DNA from: JAEUMG01 sp046349315 | Lineage (GTDB): Bacteria > Pseudomonadota > Alphaproteobacteria > Rhizobiales > Aestuariivirgaceae | NCBI GenBank assembly: GCA_046349315.1 | Contig: JAXMCQ010000035.1 | Location: forward strand, 1-34,691 | DNA: 34,691 nt | Direction of reading: 5' to 3' | Shown: in pieces, positions 18,289-25,769 of the stretch | Numbering within the stretch: position 1 is the first letter of the stretch | Layout: the number at the start of each line of letters is the position of its first letter | Notes under the pieces: generated by a model | The model's database searches: none | The model's input: the letters and a program-made list of their open reading frames with translations, nothing else | What the model was told of the DNA's origin: nothing | Position numbers and translations under genes: made by a program

Positions 18289-19426
18289 GCGCGATCTCGC
18301 CATCTATGTGCATTGGCCCTTCTGCAAGGCCAAGTGCCCTTATTGCGATTTCAATTCGCATGTCAGGCATCAAGGTATCGACTCGAATCGCTTTACCGAT
18401 GCGATAGCGCGGGAGCTCGAATGGTTCGCCGCGCAAGATAAGGGGCGAAAAGTCACCAGCATCTTTTTCGGCGGCGGCACGCCATCATTGATGCCGCCCG
18501 GCTTGGTCGGCCTGTTGCTCGACCGGATCGCTTCGTTGTGGGAGATGGCGCCCGATATCGAAGCGACACTCGAAGCCAATCCGACCAGTGTTGAGGCCGA
18601 GAATTTCCGCGGCTATCGGACTGCCGGGATCAATCGTGTCTCGGTCGGCGTGCAGGCGCTCGATCAGCAAAGCCTTGCGATGCTCGGGCGGCAACATAGC
18701 GTCGATGAAGCGCTCGCCGCCTATCGCTTGGCGGCGAAGATTTTTCCACGCTCCTCGTTCGATCTCATTTATGCGAGGCCCGGCCAGACGGTCGAGAATT
18801 GGGCCAGTGAGCTGGCGCAGGCCCTCTCCGAGCAGCAAGGACATATGTCGCTCTATCAATTGACCATCGAGCCAGACACGGCCTTTGCACGGCTCCATGC
18901 CGAGGGAAAACTTGCTATTCCGAGCGATGAGACGGGCGAGGCGCTCTACGAGGTTACGCAGGATCTGACCGCCAAGGCGGGGCTCGCGGCTTACGAAGTT
19001 TCAAATCACGCGCGGCCCGGCGATGAATCGCGCCACAATCTCCACTACTGGCATTACGGGGAATATGCAGGCGTCGGCCCCGGCGCCCATAGCCGCTTCA
19101 CGCTCGGGGCGGAGAAACACGCGCTTGCCACCGAGCGGCATCCGGAAACCTGGCTCAAGCAGGTGGCGGAGAAGGGCCATGGCATCATCAGCGATGAAAC
19201 GCTTTCCGGACTACAACAGGCCGATGAAATGCTGCTGATGGGCATGCGGGTGAGCGAGGGTATCGATCTTGCGCGCTATGAGCGGCTTGCGGGACGCCCA
19301 CTCGACCAGACGCGCATCGAAAATCTGGCGGCACTCGGTCTCGTCGCACAGACGGGAAAGATGCTCCGGGCGACGCCCAAAGGCCGCCGCCTCCTCAATG
19401 CGGTGATCGGCGAACTCGCGGGCTAG
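18275..19426 (+). CDS. hemW: Radical SAM heme chaperone HemW (HemN-like)
   Basis: Radical SAM protein of the HemN/HemW family; HemW members bind and deliver heme rather than oxidise coproporphyrinogen. 383 aa from the ATG at 18275, which overlaps the rdgB end by 14 bases. The [4Fe-4S]-SAM motif is Cys17-x3-Cys21-x2-Cys24 (HWPFCKAKCPYCDFNSH), followed by FFGGGTPSLMPP, and GINRVSVGVQALDQQSLAMLGRQH and PGQTVENW. The C-terminal winged-helix-like part is intact. The single CxxxCxxC without an extra trailing cysteine and the length below 400 aa favour HemW over HemN. Rph-RdgB-HemW is a common neighbourhood. Confidence 0.93.
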   Translation: MTSSERDLAIYVHWPFCKAKCPYCDFNSHVRHQGIDSNRFTDAIARELEWFAAQDKGRKVTSIFFGGGTPSLMPPGLVGLLLDRIASLWEMAPDIEATLEANPTSVEAENFRGYRTAGINRVSVGVQALDQQSLAMLGRQHSVDEALAAYRLAAKIFPRSSFDLIYARPGQTVENWASELAQALSEQQGHMSLYQLTIEPDTAFARLHAEGKLAIPSDETGEALYEVTQDLTAKAGLAAYEVSNHARPGDESRHNLHYWHYGEYAGVGPGAHSRFTLGAEKHALATERHPETWLKQVAEKGHGIISDETLSGLQQADEMLLMGMRVSEGIDLARYERLAGRPLDQTRIENLAALGLVAQTGKMLRATPKGRRLLNAVIGELAG

Positions 19427-20619
19427 CTGCCGCTGTCGAAGCGGGTCGGGGCAGGCGAGATCACGCGCGGGCCGGTTTCGGTAATCTCGAGAATGGCGAG
19501 GCCGCGCTCGCAAAGCCCGTTCTGGCGGAAGCGGAAAATGCCGTTCTGGCCCTGGAAGCCGACCGTATTGGTGATCGCCGCGCCCGAGAACCCGCCCTTG
19601 GATTTCTTGAGCGTGACGGCGAGGCTCACCGCATCGTAAGCCAAGCTCGCAATGGCCGGCGGCTTGCTGCCGTAATTCTTGGCATAGCGGCTTTCGAACT
19701 TGCCGATGAGGTCCGGCGAGACCCCGGCATACCAGCCGCCCTGGGCGATCGGGATCGAGGCGGTCGCCCGGTCATACCAGAGCCCGGTGCCAAGGATCTT
19801 GGTCGATTGCGGGGTAATGCCCTTTTGTTCGAGATCGGTGCCGAGCGCGCGCAGCACATCGCCGCCTTCGGGAAGAAACAAGGCATCGGCGCGATCAGCC
19901 GACATGGCCGTAGTGAGCGATGTTACGGCGCTCGAAATACCGGCCTGCTGGCGCGGATAGCGCTCGACGGCAGCGACGGTCGCACCATAGTCCGAGGCGG
20001 AGCGGGTAAGCGCTTGTTCGACCTTCTGGCCATACTGGGTCTGGGGGTAGAGCGCTGCGATGTTCCGGATGCCCTTCGAGGACGCATAGCGCACCACGCG
20101 TCCGACTTCCTCTTCCGGCAGGAAGGCCAACAGGAATGTGCCGGAGCCGGCCACCGAGCTCACCGAGGAGAAGGCCACGACATTGACGCCGCGCGCACGG
20201 GCAATTGGTGAGACGGCCTGAACCTCGGCGGAGAGTAGGGGACCGAGAATGAGTTCAGCGCCTTCATTGAGGGCAGCCTCGGCGGCGGCCTTGGCGCCGG
20301 CGGCCGTACCGCCGGTATCCTTGGTGATGAGGGTAATACCGGGATTGCCGGAATCGATGAGGGCCATTTCGGCCGACTGCTTGAGTGCGGTCGCAACCTT
20401 CTGCGTTTCAAGCGTCGCCGATAAGGGCAGAAGAAGCGCAACCTTGCTGCCGCCGGTCGGGATATTGGCAACCGACTGATCGTCGCTGAAGAGATTGCCC
20501 ATATTGGTGGATGAGCTGCAGGCGGCAAGCACGAGTCCCAGCACGGCCAACAGCAGATATCGCCACTCCCGAAAGACAGGACGCTGCGCTAGACTGGCCA
20601 GCACGGCCGATATTGTCAT
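19423..20619 (-). CDS. LpoA-like lipoprotein, periplasmic-binding fold (penicillin-binding protein activator)
   Basis: 398-aa lipoprotein. A cytoplasmic stretch and a hydrophobic segment lead to the lipobox LAAC with lipidated Cys34, so it is likely anchored in the outer membrane. The mature part resembles a type I periplasmic-binding fold as in Leu/Ile/Val receptors and the C-domain of E. coli LpoA (KVALLLPLSA, ELILGPLLSAEVQAVSPIARARGVNVVAFSS, IAALYPQTQYG). No transporter genes are nearby. Position divergent from rsmI and near yraN mirrors E. coli yraL-lpoA-yraN, supporting a role in activating peptidoglycan synthases. Its stop shares CTAG with the convergent hemW stop. Confidence 0.82.
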   Translation of the reverse strand: MTISAVLASLAQRPVFREWRYLLLAVLGLVLAACSSSTNMGNLFSDDQSVANIPTGGSKVALLLPLSATLETQKVATALKQSAEMALIDSGNPGITLITKDTGGTAAGAKAAAEAALNEGAELILGPLLSAEVQAVSPIARARGVNVVAFSSVSSVAGSGTFLLAFLPEEEVGRVVRYASSKGIRNIAALYPQTQYGQKVEQALTRSASDYGATVAAVERYPRQQAGISSAVTSLTTAMSADRADALFLPEGGDVLRALGTDLEQKGITPQSTKILGTGLWYDRATASIPIAQGGWYAGVSPDLIGKFESRYAKNYGSKPPAIASLAYDAVSLAVTLKKSKGGFSGAAITNTVGFQGQNGIFRFRQNGLCERGLAILEITETGPRVISPAPTRFDSGS

Positions 20620-20645
20620 AACCCGTTCAGCCCCTTCTTCCCGCG

Positions 20646-21548
20646 ATGGCGCAAATCACCCAACCGCCCCACCGCTATAGCATAGGCGCAGCCGTTTTCG
20701 AGGCGCCGCCGCTTAGCCCAGGCCTGTATGTCACCGCGACGCCCATCGGCAATCTCGGCGATGTTACTTTGCGCGCGCTCGAAACCTTGAGCGCGGCCCA
20801 CCTGATCCTGTGCGAAGACACGCGCGTGACGGCAAAGCTCCTCAATCGCTATGGAATTCGCAACAGTCTTTCGCCCTATCATGATCACAATGCGGCGAAA
20901 GTGCGGCCCCAACTCCTGGCCCGCATGGCCGGCGGCCAGGCGCTCGCGCTGGTCAGCGATGCGGGTAGTCCCTTGCTGTCCGACCCGGGTTTCAAGCTGG
21001 TGCAGGCGGCCGTGGAAGCCGGGCTTCCGGTTACGGCCATACCAGGTGCTTCCGCCGTGCTCGATGCGTTAACGCTTTCGGCCCTACCGCCTGACCGCTT
21101 CATGTTCTGCGGATTCTTGCCGCCGCGGAGCGGCGCGCGGCGGCATTTTCTCGAAGAGCTCAAAGGCATCGATGCAACCCTCGTCATGTTCGACACGACC
21201 AGCCGCGTGGCCGACAGTCTTGAAGATATCGCCGCCGTTTTGGGCGAGCGCGATGTGGCGGTCGGGCGGGAACTCACCAAGCTCCATGAAGAGGTGATCC
21301 GCGGGCCGGCGGAGGAGGTCCGCAACATGCTTCAAGCGCGCGATAGTCTCAAAGGAGAAATCACACTCGTCATCGGGCCGCCCGGCGCTGCTGCCAAAGC
21401 CGCGCCGCAAGGCATGGTCGATACCGCGTTGCGCGAGGCGGTCGCAACGATGCCGGCAAGCCGTGCCGCGGCCGAGATCGCCAAGCGCTTCGGCCTGAGC
21501 AAACAGGAGGCCTATGCACGGCTCCTCGAACTCAAAGAGACAGAGTGA
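20646..21548 (+). CDS. rsmI: 16S rRNA (cytidine1402-2'-O)-methyltransferase
   Basis: SAM-dependent tetrapyrrole-methylase-fold enzyme that 2'-O-methylates C1402 in the ribosomal decoding centre. 300 aa. Family motifs are LYVTATPIGNLGDVTLRALETL, CEDTRVTAKLL, YHDHN, LVSDAGSPLLSDPG, IPGASAVLDAL and FCGFLPP. The C-terminal helical extension GLSKQEAYARLLELKE is the RsmI HTH domain. The N-terminal extension before the first strand is usual for rhizobial homologues. Only 26 bases separate it from the divergent lipoprotein gene, and no clear ribosome site precedes the ATG. Confidence 0.96.
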   Translation: MAQITQPPHRYSIGAAVFEAPPLSPGLYVTATPIGNLGDVTLRALETLSAAHLILCEDTRVTAKLLNRYGIRNSLSPYHDHNAAKVRPQLLARMAGGQALALVSDAGSPLLSDPGFKLVQAAVEAGLPVTAIPGASAVLDALTLSALPPDRFMFCGFLPPRSGARRHFLEELKGIDATLVMFDTTSRVADSLEDIAAVLGERDVAVGRELTKLHEEVIRGPAEEVRNMLQARDSLKGEITLVIGPPGAAAKAAPQGMVDTALREAVATMPASRAAAEIAKRFGLSKQEAYARLLELKETE

Positions 21549-21909
21549 TCCGCGGCGCCAGCGCGCCGAGCGCCATGGCCATTGGGCCGAGGCGATGGCG
21601 ATCGCCGCCTTGAGTCTCAAGGGCTATCGGTTGCTGGCGCGGCGTTTCAAGACACCGCATGGCGAGATCGATCTCATCATGCGGCGCGGCCGTGCCACCA
21701 TTTTCGTCGAGGTGAAACAGCGCGGCGATCTCGATGCCGCCCTTATCTCCGTCTCGCCCGCGCAGATGAGACGGATTTCGGCCGCCTCACGCTTCTGGGT
21801 CGCCCGCGATCCGCGCGCGCTGCAAGGCGACTGCCGCTTTGACATCGTGGGCGTTAGCCCTTACCGCTGGCCGCGCCATATAACCAACGCCTTTGAAGCT
21901 CGAGAGTGA
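21514..21909 (+). CDS. yraN: UPF0102 family protein YraN
   Basis: 131-aa member of UPF0102, a predicted nuclease-fold family. The PD-(D/E)XK-like pattern is visible: Glu26 in the first helix (HWAEAMA), Glu51 and Asp53 (HGEIDLI) and Glu66-x-Lys68 (FVEVKQR). Activity in cells is not established. The start at 21514 lies inside rsmI (35-base overlap) just after AGGAGG. The rsmI-yraN-gshB order is widespread in Alphaproteobacteria. The N-terminus is Lys/Arg-rich. Confidence 0.93.
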   Translation: MHGSSNSKRQSDPRRQRAERHGHWAEAMAIAALSLKGYRLLARRFKTPHGEIDLIMRRGRATIFVEVKQRGDLDAALISVSPAQMRRISAASRFWVARDPRALQGDCRFDIVGVSPYRWPRHITNAFEARE

Positions 21910-21912
21910 CGC

Positions 21913-22851
21913 ATGGCGCTTGATGTCGCCGTCCAGATGGATCCTATCGAATCGATCGACATTGCCGGCGATTCGACCTTCGCCCTGATGCTCGAAGCGC
22001 AGCGGCGCGGGCACAATCTCTTCTATTACCAGCCGAAGGCGCTCGCCTTCGAAGACGGAAGGCTCAGCGCGCATGGACACGACGTCACCGTGCGCGACGA
22101 GCGCGGCAATCATGCGAGCCTTGGCGAACGCCGGCGCGTCGATCTCGGCAGCTATGACGTTGTGTTGATGCGCCAGGATCCGCCCTTCGACATGAATTAC
22201 ATCACCATCACGCATATGCTGGACCGCATTCATCCCAAGACGCTGGTGGTGAACGATCCGGCGCACGTGCGCGATGCGCCGGAAAAACTATTTCTGCTGC
22301 GCTATCCGGAATTGATGCCGCCAACGCTCATCACCCGCGACTGGGAAGAATGCGCGGCCTTCCGGCGCGCCCATGGCGATATCATCATCAAGCCGCTTTA
22401 CGGCAATGGCGGCGCCGGCGTGTTCCGGCTGGCCGAGAGCGACCAGAATTTTGCTTCGCTCCTCGAACTTTTCTCACAGACTTTCCGCGAGCCCTTCATC
22501 GTTCAACGCTATCTGCCCGACGTGAGAAAGGGTGATAAGCGCATCATCCTCGTCGACGGCGAGGTGGCGGGCGCCATCAATCGCGTGCCATCCGTCACCG
22601 ATCACCGCTCCAACATGCATGTCGGCGGGCGCGCCGAGCCGACCGAACTCACCGCGCGCGACCGCGAAATCTGCGAGCGGATCGGACCTGATCTGAAAGA
22701 ACGCGGCTTGATCTTCGTCGGCATCGATGTGATCGGCGACTATCTGACCGAGATCAATGTCACCTCGCCGACCGGCATCCGGCAGGTCAAACGCTTCGGC
22801 GGCGCCGACATCGCTGCACTGATCTGGGATGCGATCGAGACACGGCGGTAG
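21913..22851 (+). CDS. gshB: Glutathione synthetase
   Basis: ATP-grasp ligase joining gamma-glutamylcysteine and glycine to make glutathione. 312 aa, standard length. It begins with the family pattern VAVQMDPIESIDIAGDSTFALMLEAQRRGH. Motifs typical of prokaryotic GshB include MRQDPPFDMNYITITHMLD, KPLYGNGGAGVFRL (ATP-binding loop), NRVPSVTDHRSNMHVGG and the metal-binding EINVTSPTGIRQ near the C-terminus. It starts three bases after the yraN stop. A downstream GFA-family gene, 30 bases away, may be functionally linked through glutathione. Confidence 0.97.
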   Translation: MALDVAVQMDPIESIDIAGDSTFALMLEAQRRGHNLFYYQPKALAFEDGRLSAHGHDVTVRDERGNHASLGERRRVDLGSYDVVLMRQDPPFDMNYITITHMLDRIHPKTLVVNDPAHVRDAPEKLFLLRYPELMPPTLITRDWEECAAFRRAHGDIIIKPLYGNGGAGVFRLAESDQNFASLLELFSQTFREPFIVQRYLPDVRKGDKRIILVDGEVAGAINRVPSVTDHRSNMHVGGRAEPTELTARDREICERIGPDLKERGLIFVGIDVIGDYLTEINVTSPTGIRQVKRFGGADIAALIWDAIETRR

Positions 22852-22881
22852 GTTGACCAAGTCAAGTGAGAGGGAGACCAG

Positions 22882-23295
22882 ATGGCAAAGAAGTATACCG
22901 CCCGCTGTGCCTGTGGCGCTGTGACATTCGAATTCGATACCGACCCGAGTTTCATCGCCAATTGCCATTGCCTTGATTGCAAGAAGGCGTCAGGCGGCGA
23001 GATGGCCACGTTCTTCGGCGTGCCCGCGGATGATTTTACCTTGACCAGCGGCACGCCGAAGGCCGAGCATTTCATTGCTGATTCCGGAAAAGGATTGGAC
23101 CGAAATTTTTGCCCACAATGCGGCTCGAGGCTCTTCACCAATAATCTTGAGAGCTTTCCCGGGACCGTCTTCGTCATGCTGGGCAGCCTCGATCGACCGG
23201 ATCTGATCACGCCGCAGCTCGAAATGTTCACCAAGCGCCGGCTGAAATGGGTGAAGCCGCTCGACATGCCGCAATTCGAGGCAATGCCCCATTAG
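22882..23295 (+). CDS. GFA/CENP-V family zinc protein (glutathione-dependent formaldehyde-activating type)
   Basis: 137-aa protein of the GFA (Gfa/CENP-V) fold, which uses two cysteine-bound zincs; some members form S-hydroxymethylglutathione from formaldehyde and glutathione, but most are untested. Zinc ligands visible are Cys9 and Cys11 (CACGAV), Cys28, Cys30 and Cys33 (NCHCLDCKKASG), and Cys77 and Cys80 (FCPQCGSRLF). ATG 22882 has a strong GAGGGAGA site. Placement after gshB fits a glutathione-linked role. Its stop codon is the first triplet of a 48-bp direct repeat, and a diverged relic of a second copy lies 2.5 kb downstream. Confidence 0.92.
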   Translation: MAKKYTARCACGAVTFEFDTDPSFIANCHCLDCKKASGGEMATFFGVPADDFTLTSGTPKAEHFIADSGKGLDRNFCPQCGSRLFTNNLESFPGTVFVMLGSLDRPDLITPQLEMFTKRRLKWVKPLDMPQFEAMPH

Positions 23296-23340
23296 GTCGA
23301 ACCAGCGCCAATTGTTCCATTAATGTTCTTGCGCTCGATG
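23293..23340 (+). repeat. 48-bp direct repeat, left copy (attachment-site-like)
   Basis: Starts with the TAG stop of the GFA gene and ends GCGCTCGATG. Identical at every base to 25767-25814. The coding sequence just before it (30 bases) differs from the right-hand copy only at three third-codon positions. Confidence 0.9.
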
Positions 23341-23527
23341 CGCGATATTGTATTTGCCGTACCCAACGCAGCGTAAGCTGGCGGCCTAATTGGTTGATTT
23401 AGCTAGTTGGTTCGGCGATTCAGATTTGTGGATAAATGTCAAGAGACATCTGGCAATCTTCCACACGAAATACTATCTTATTAACGATTCGTCGCAGAAA
23501 CTTTCAGACGGGCTGAAGTATTTTAAT

Positions 23528-23983
23528 ATGGCCGCAAGGTTAGACACAGTTTGCAAGTTCATATGCGAGCAAGGCCACTGGCGCGTAACGAATTTGCAGT
23601 TGCAAAAGATTTTATACGTCGCCCAGATGGTATACTTGGGGCGATTCGGTAGACGGCTGACCGATGGTACTTTTGAAGCTTGGGACTACGGGCCTGTAGA
23701 GCCGACAGTCTATCAAAAAGTTAGAATGTTCGGGTCGGGACCAATCCAGGATGTGTTTTTTGATGCTCGACGGTTCAAGGAAGATGATGATCGTCGAGAA
23801 GTGCTAAAGGCCGTTTGCGATGATTTGCTGGATAAGCCAGCGAGCGCGCTAGTTGAAATAACCCATTGGGAACGTGGAGCTTGGGCAAAACACTATGTCC
23901 CGGGACTCAGAGGGATCGTCATCCCCGATAGTGATATGCGAGTCGAATACTTCGACAGACGAAAGTCTGCCAAGTCCGGCTGA
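23528..23983 (+). CDS. Panacea-domain (DUF4065) protein, putative antitoxin
   Basis: 151 aa from ATG 23528; the frame opens at a TTG at 23390, but the added residues fall outside the domain. The whole protein matches the Panacea/DUF4065 (SocA-like) pattern: VTNLQLQKILYVAQ (20-33), FEAWDYGPVEPTVYQ (49-63), ITHWERGAWAKHY (111-123) and the terminal IPDSDMRVEYF. Published work on PanAT systems showed that this domain neutralises many unrelated toxins encoded beside it; other members (SocA) act as proteolytic adaptors. Its 3' end overlaps a small membrane-protein gene by about 90 bases, the expected place for the toxin. Composition is A/T-richer than the flanks. Confidence 0.85.
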   Translation: MAARLDTVCKFICEQGHWRVTNLQLQKILYVAQMVYLGRFGRRLTDGTFEAWDYGPVEPTVYQKVRMFGSGPIQDVFFDARRFKEDDDRREVLKAVCDDLLDKPASALVEITHWERGAWAKHYVPGLRGIVIPDSDMRVEYFDRRKSAKSG

Positions 23984-24305
23984 TATTGGCAAAATTGTTG
24001 CTCCCAGAGACGGGGGCCCTACCTCTACAACAGCCGCAATTCTCGAATCCAATCTTCAAGAGGAAAAAGCCAATCGCAAGATTGAGCGTTTCTTTTGGTT
24101 GATGGGTCTAACCGTTCTAGGCAACGCCATTCTAATCAAGTTCGTAGACAACTGGCTTTGGACAGTTTTTCTTCTGACTTTTTCGCTGATAATGATTTTT
24201 GGGGTCGCTAACTGGCTTCAAGTACCTTGGGTCGTCATCCACCTTGAAGCGCTTCTATCAAGGCTTCAGAAAACCAAAGACAAAGGCTCTGACGAAACAG
24301 AGTGA
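23895..24305 (+). CDS. Small two-helix membrane protein, putative PanT-type toxin
   Basis: 136 aa from ATG 23895 (a GTG at 23874 would add seven). I do not recognise a named family. The first 55 residues are polar and probably disordered (Ser/Thr/Asp/Glu-rich), followed by a charged helix (LQEEKANRKIERFF). Two hydrophobic segments lie at about residues 66-84 (FFWLMGLTVLGNAILIKFV) and 87-108 (WLWTVFLLTFSLIMIFGVANWL), then an amphipathic stretch (VVIHLEALLSRLQ) and a Lys/Asp/Glu tail. Overlap with the Panacea gene suggests a cognate membrane-acting toxin; this is inference from position and topology only. Confidence 0.6.
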   Translation: MSRDSEGSSSPIVICESNTSTDESLPSPADIGKIVAPRDGGPTSTTAAILESNLQEEKANRKIERFFWLMGLTVLGNAILIKFVDNWLWTVFLLTFSLIMIFGVANWLQVPWVVIHLEALLSRLQKTKDKGSDETE

Positions 24306-24471
24306 TTATTCCTTAGATTTTGGTGGTGGAGCTTTTGGCGGGACTATCTTTGCGAATGCCCCTGTCAAAGGATTTCCCACTCTCATCAACTTCCAATTTC
24401 TTTGCCGTTTCAATGAAACGTTGACGTTGGGATTGACTCTTTGTCGTTGCGGTAGCTTTCTTTTCAGGCAT
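24306..24471 (-). pseudogene. Small conserved-looking gene broken by a +1 frameshift
   Basis: From ATG 24471, with GGAAAGG eight bases upstream, the frame reads MPEKKATATTKSQSQRQRF, then IETAKKLEVDESGKSFDR, and shifts at a G4 run (plus-strand C4 at 24359-24362) into a meaningless tail ending at 24313. Removing one G restores SFDRAFAKIVPPKAPPPKSKE with a stop at 24306, 54 aa in all. The repaired end resembles small alphaproteobacterial proteins I recall with F-x-E-A-A-R-E-L-G-x-DE and F-x-K-I-x-x-P-K segments. It is a sequencing error, a real mutation or, less likely, programmed frameshifting. It ends one base from the convergent membrane-protein gene. Confidence 0.6.
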
Positions 24472-25336
24472 GGTATTAGCCTTTCCGCCGCCAGACGTCG
24501 GCTACATCGCATACATAGACGAATCCGGTGACCCTGGAATCAAAAAAGTATTTCCGATTGCTCCTGATGGAGCGTCGGAGTGGTTCACTCTTGGCGCCAT
24601 TGTCGTGCAAGCCGAGCGATCAGATGAGACGGTAGACTGGGTAAAGGACATTCGAGAAAGGACGAAAATCAAACGCCCGGACCTTCACTTTGCCCACATG
24701 AGCGATTGGCAGCGCGCGATTTCCAGCGAAGCAATAGCGGCGCTTCCCCTTAAATGTTTCACCGTTGTATCGAACAAGAAAAATATGATGGGATATACGA
24801 ATCCGCGTGCAGAAGCAGCGCGCGGGGCCTCTTCCAATGAAACGTTCTACAATTTTTGTGCCCGCGTGCTTTTAGAGCGAGTAACCGAATTTGTGCTCGC
24901 TCATTCGATGCAGCGTTACGGGAAGCCGAAGCATCTGCAAATCATTTTTAGTGACCGAGGTGGGATGCGGTATTCTCAGACAGTTGTGTACTTCGATCTG
25001 CTGGCTAATCAAGCCCGCTCCAATCAGACTTTTTTAAAGGCCAGGGAGATTAAATGGGAGGTCATTCATCCCAAACTCATTGAAGCAGAAAGACATGAAA
25101 AGAGCGCCGGACTTCAATTGACTGATACTGTAGCTTCGGCCTTTTGCTTTGCAGCGGATGCCGAAAAAAGGAAACCACATGTTACTCAACATGCGGAAGC
25201 GTTGAAGTACAGGATGTGGCACAAGCAAAACGTATATGCTGGCAATGGCGTGACTTTCCTGCCTTGGAAAATTGCACAAGCCAAGCTCACAGAGTCACAG
25301 AAGCTTATTTTCCGCTTTTGCGGCTATGGCGTGTGA
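24470..25336 (+). CDS. DUF3800 family protein
   Basis: 288 aa beginning at ATG 24470, the only start ahead of the conserved GYIAYIDESGD motif (Asp17, Glu18, Asp21). Other family marks are the RPDLHFAHM segment, IIFSDRGG (Asp162) and SAGLQLTDTVASAF with Asp219; these spaced acidic residues suggest a metal-dependent, RNase H-like nuclease fold, which I recall being proposed for DUF3800. Function is undetermined; members are frequent on mobile islands and near defence genes. The start overlaps head-to-head with the minus-strand small gene in CATG. The ribosome site is weak. Confidence 0.82.
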   Translation: MVLAFPPPDVGYIAYIDESGDPGIKKVFPIAPDGASEWFTLGAIVVQAERSDETVDWVKDIRERTKIKRPDLHFAHMSDWQRAISSEAIAALPLKCFTVVSNKKNMMGYTNPRAEAARGASSNETFYNFCARVLLERVTEFVLAHSMQRYGKPKHLQIIFSDRGGMRYSQTVVYFDLLANQARSNQTFLKAREIKWEVIHPKLIEAERHEKSAGLQLTDTVASAFCFAADAEKRKPHVTQHAEALKYRMWHKQNVYAGNGVTFLPWKIAQAKLTESQKLIFRFCGYGV

Positions 25337-25656
25337 AGGTGGCGGGCCCCGGCCTTGTTACCATCGCCGGTTTTTTAGGTCACCATCCCATGGGCAACCA
25401 TCCGACAACTGCTATCCACTGAAGGATAACCCAAGTTTGTATCCGGCGTATCCCGCCGCATTTGCCTTATCACAAAAGTCAGAACGAATCAAGAATCTCT
25501 AAACAGATTCAACTGTTTAGGCTGTAAGCCCTTGTTTCGACTCTTTCTTTTGATCTTAGGCGAGTTAACCGGTCCGTCGATAGGTGAGGCGCTTTCCAAC
25601 GATGCCTTTGATCAAGCGGTCCGTGGGGGCAATGCGTCGGTGGCGATACGGTTTGA
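25337..25656. other. Intergenic stretch without a recognisable gene
   Basis: About 320 bases between the DUF3800 stop and the GFA relic. Open frames here are short and in several frames, and none resembles a known protein. The only structure I see is the stem-loop at 25499-25520. It probably represents decayed island DNA. Confidence 0.6.
25499..25520. other. Stem-loop CTAAACAG / CTGTTTAG
   Basis: An eight-base perfect inverted repeat (25499-25506 and 25513-25520) with a six-base loop, about 160 bases after the DUF3800 stop. It lacks a downstream T-run, so terminator function is doubtful; it might be a protein-binding site. Confidence 0.4.
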
Positions 25657-25769
25657 ATAGCGGAAATCGAACTCGGCAAGGTCGACCGGCCCGAGCTGAT
25701 CAAGCCAAAGCTCGAGATGTTCACCAAGCGCCGCTTGACATGCCGCAGTTCGAGGCGATGCCCCACTAG
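25657..25769 (+). pseudogene. Relic of the 3' end of a second GFA-family gene
   Basis: In frame from about 25672 it encodes LGKVDRPELIKPKLEMFTKRR, against LGSLDRPDLITPQLEMFTKRR in the intact GFA gene (16 of 21 residues, 50 of 63 bases). A 19-base deletion then removes the KWVKPL region and shifts the frame, after which DMPQFEAMPH reappears in another frame up to the stop at 25767-25769. Only about the last third of the gene is left; a TGA lies just upstream at 25654 and no zinc-ligand cysteines precede it. Differences from the intact copy are largely synonymous or conservative, so the parent was a functional homologue. Confidence 0.8.

Noticed and set aside
23363..23378. 16-base identity CCAACGCAGCGTAAGC with 29351-29366
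   Set aside because: The second copy is simply the coding end of the hybrid kinase; a single 16-mer match in 35 kb of biased sequence can be chance, and no pairing or spacing logic supports it.
23390..23527. N-terminal extension of the Panacea protein from a TTG
   Set aside because: The residues do not belong to the domain, no ribosome site is visible, and ATG 23528 gives a protein that begins as family members do.
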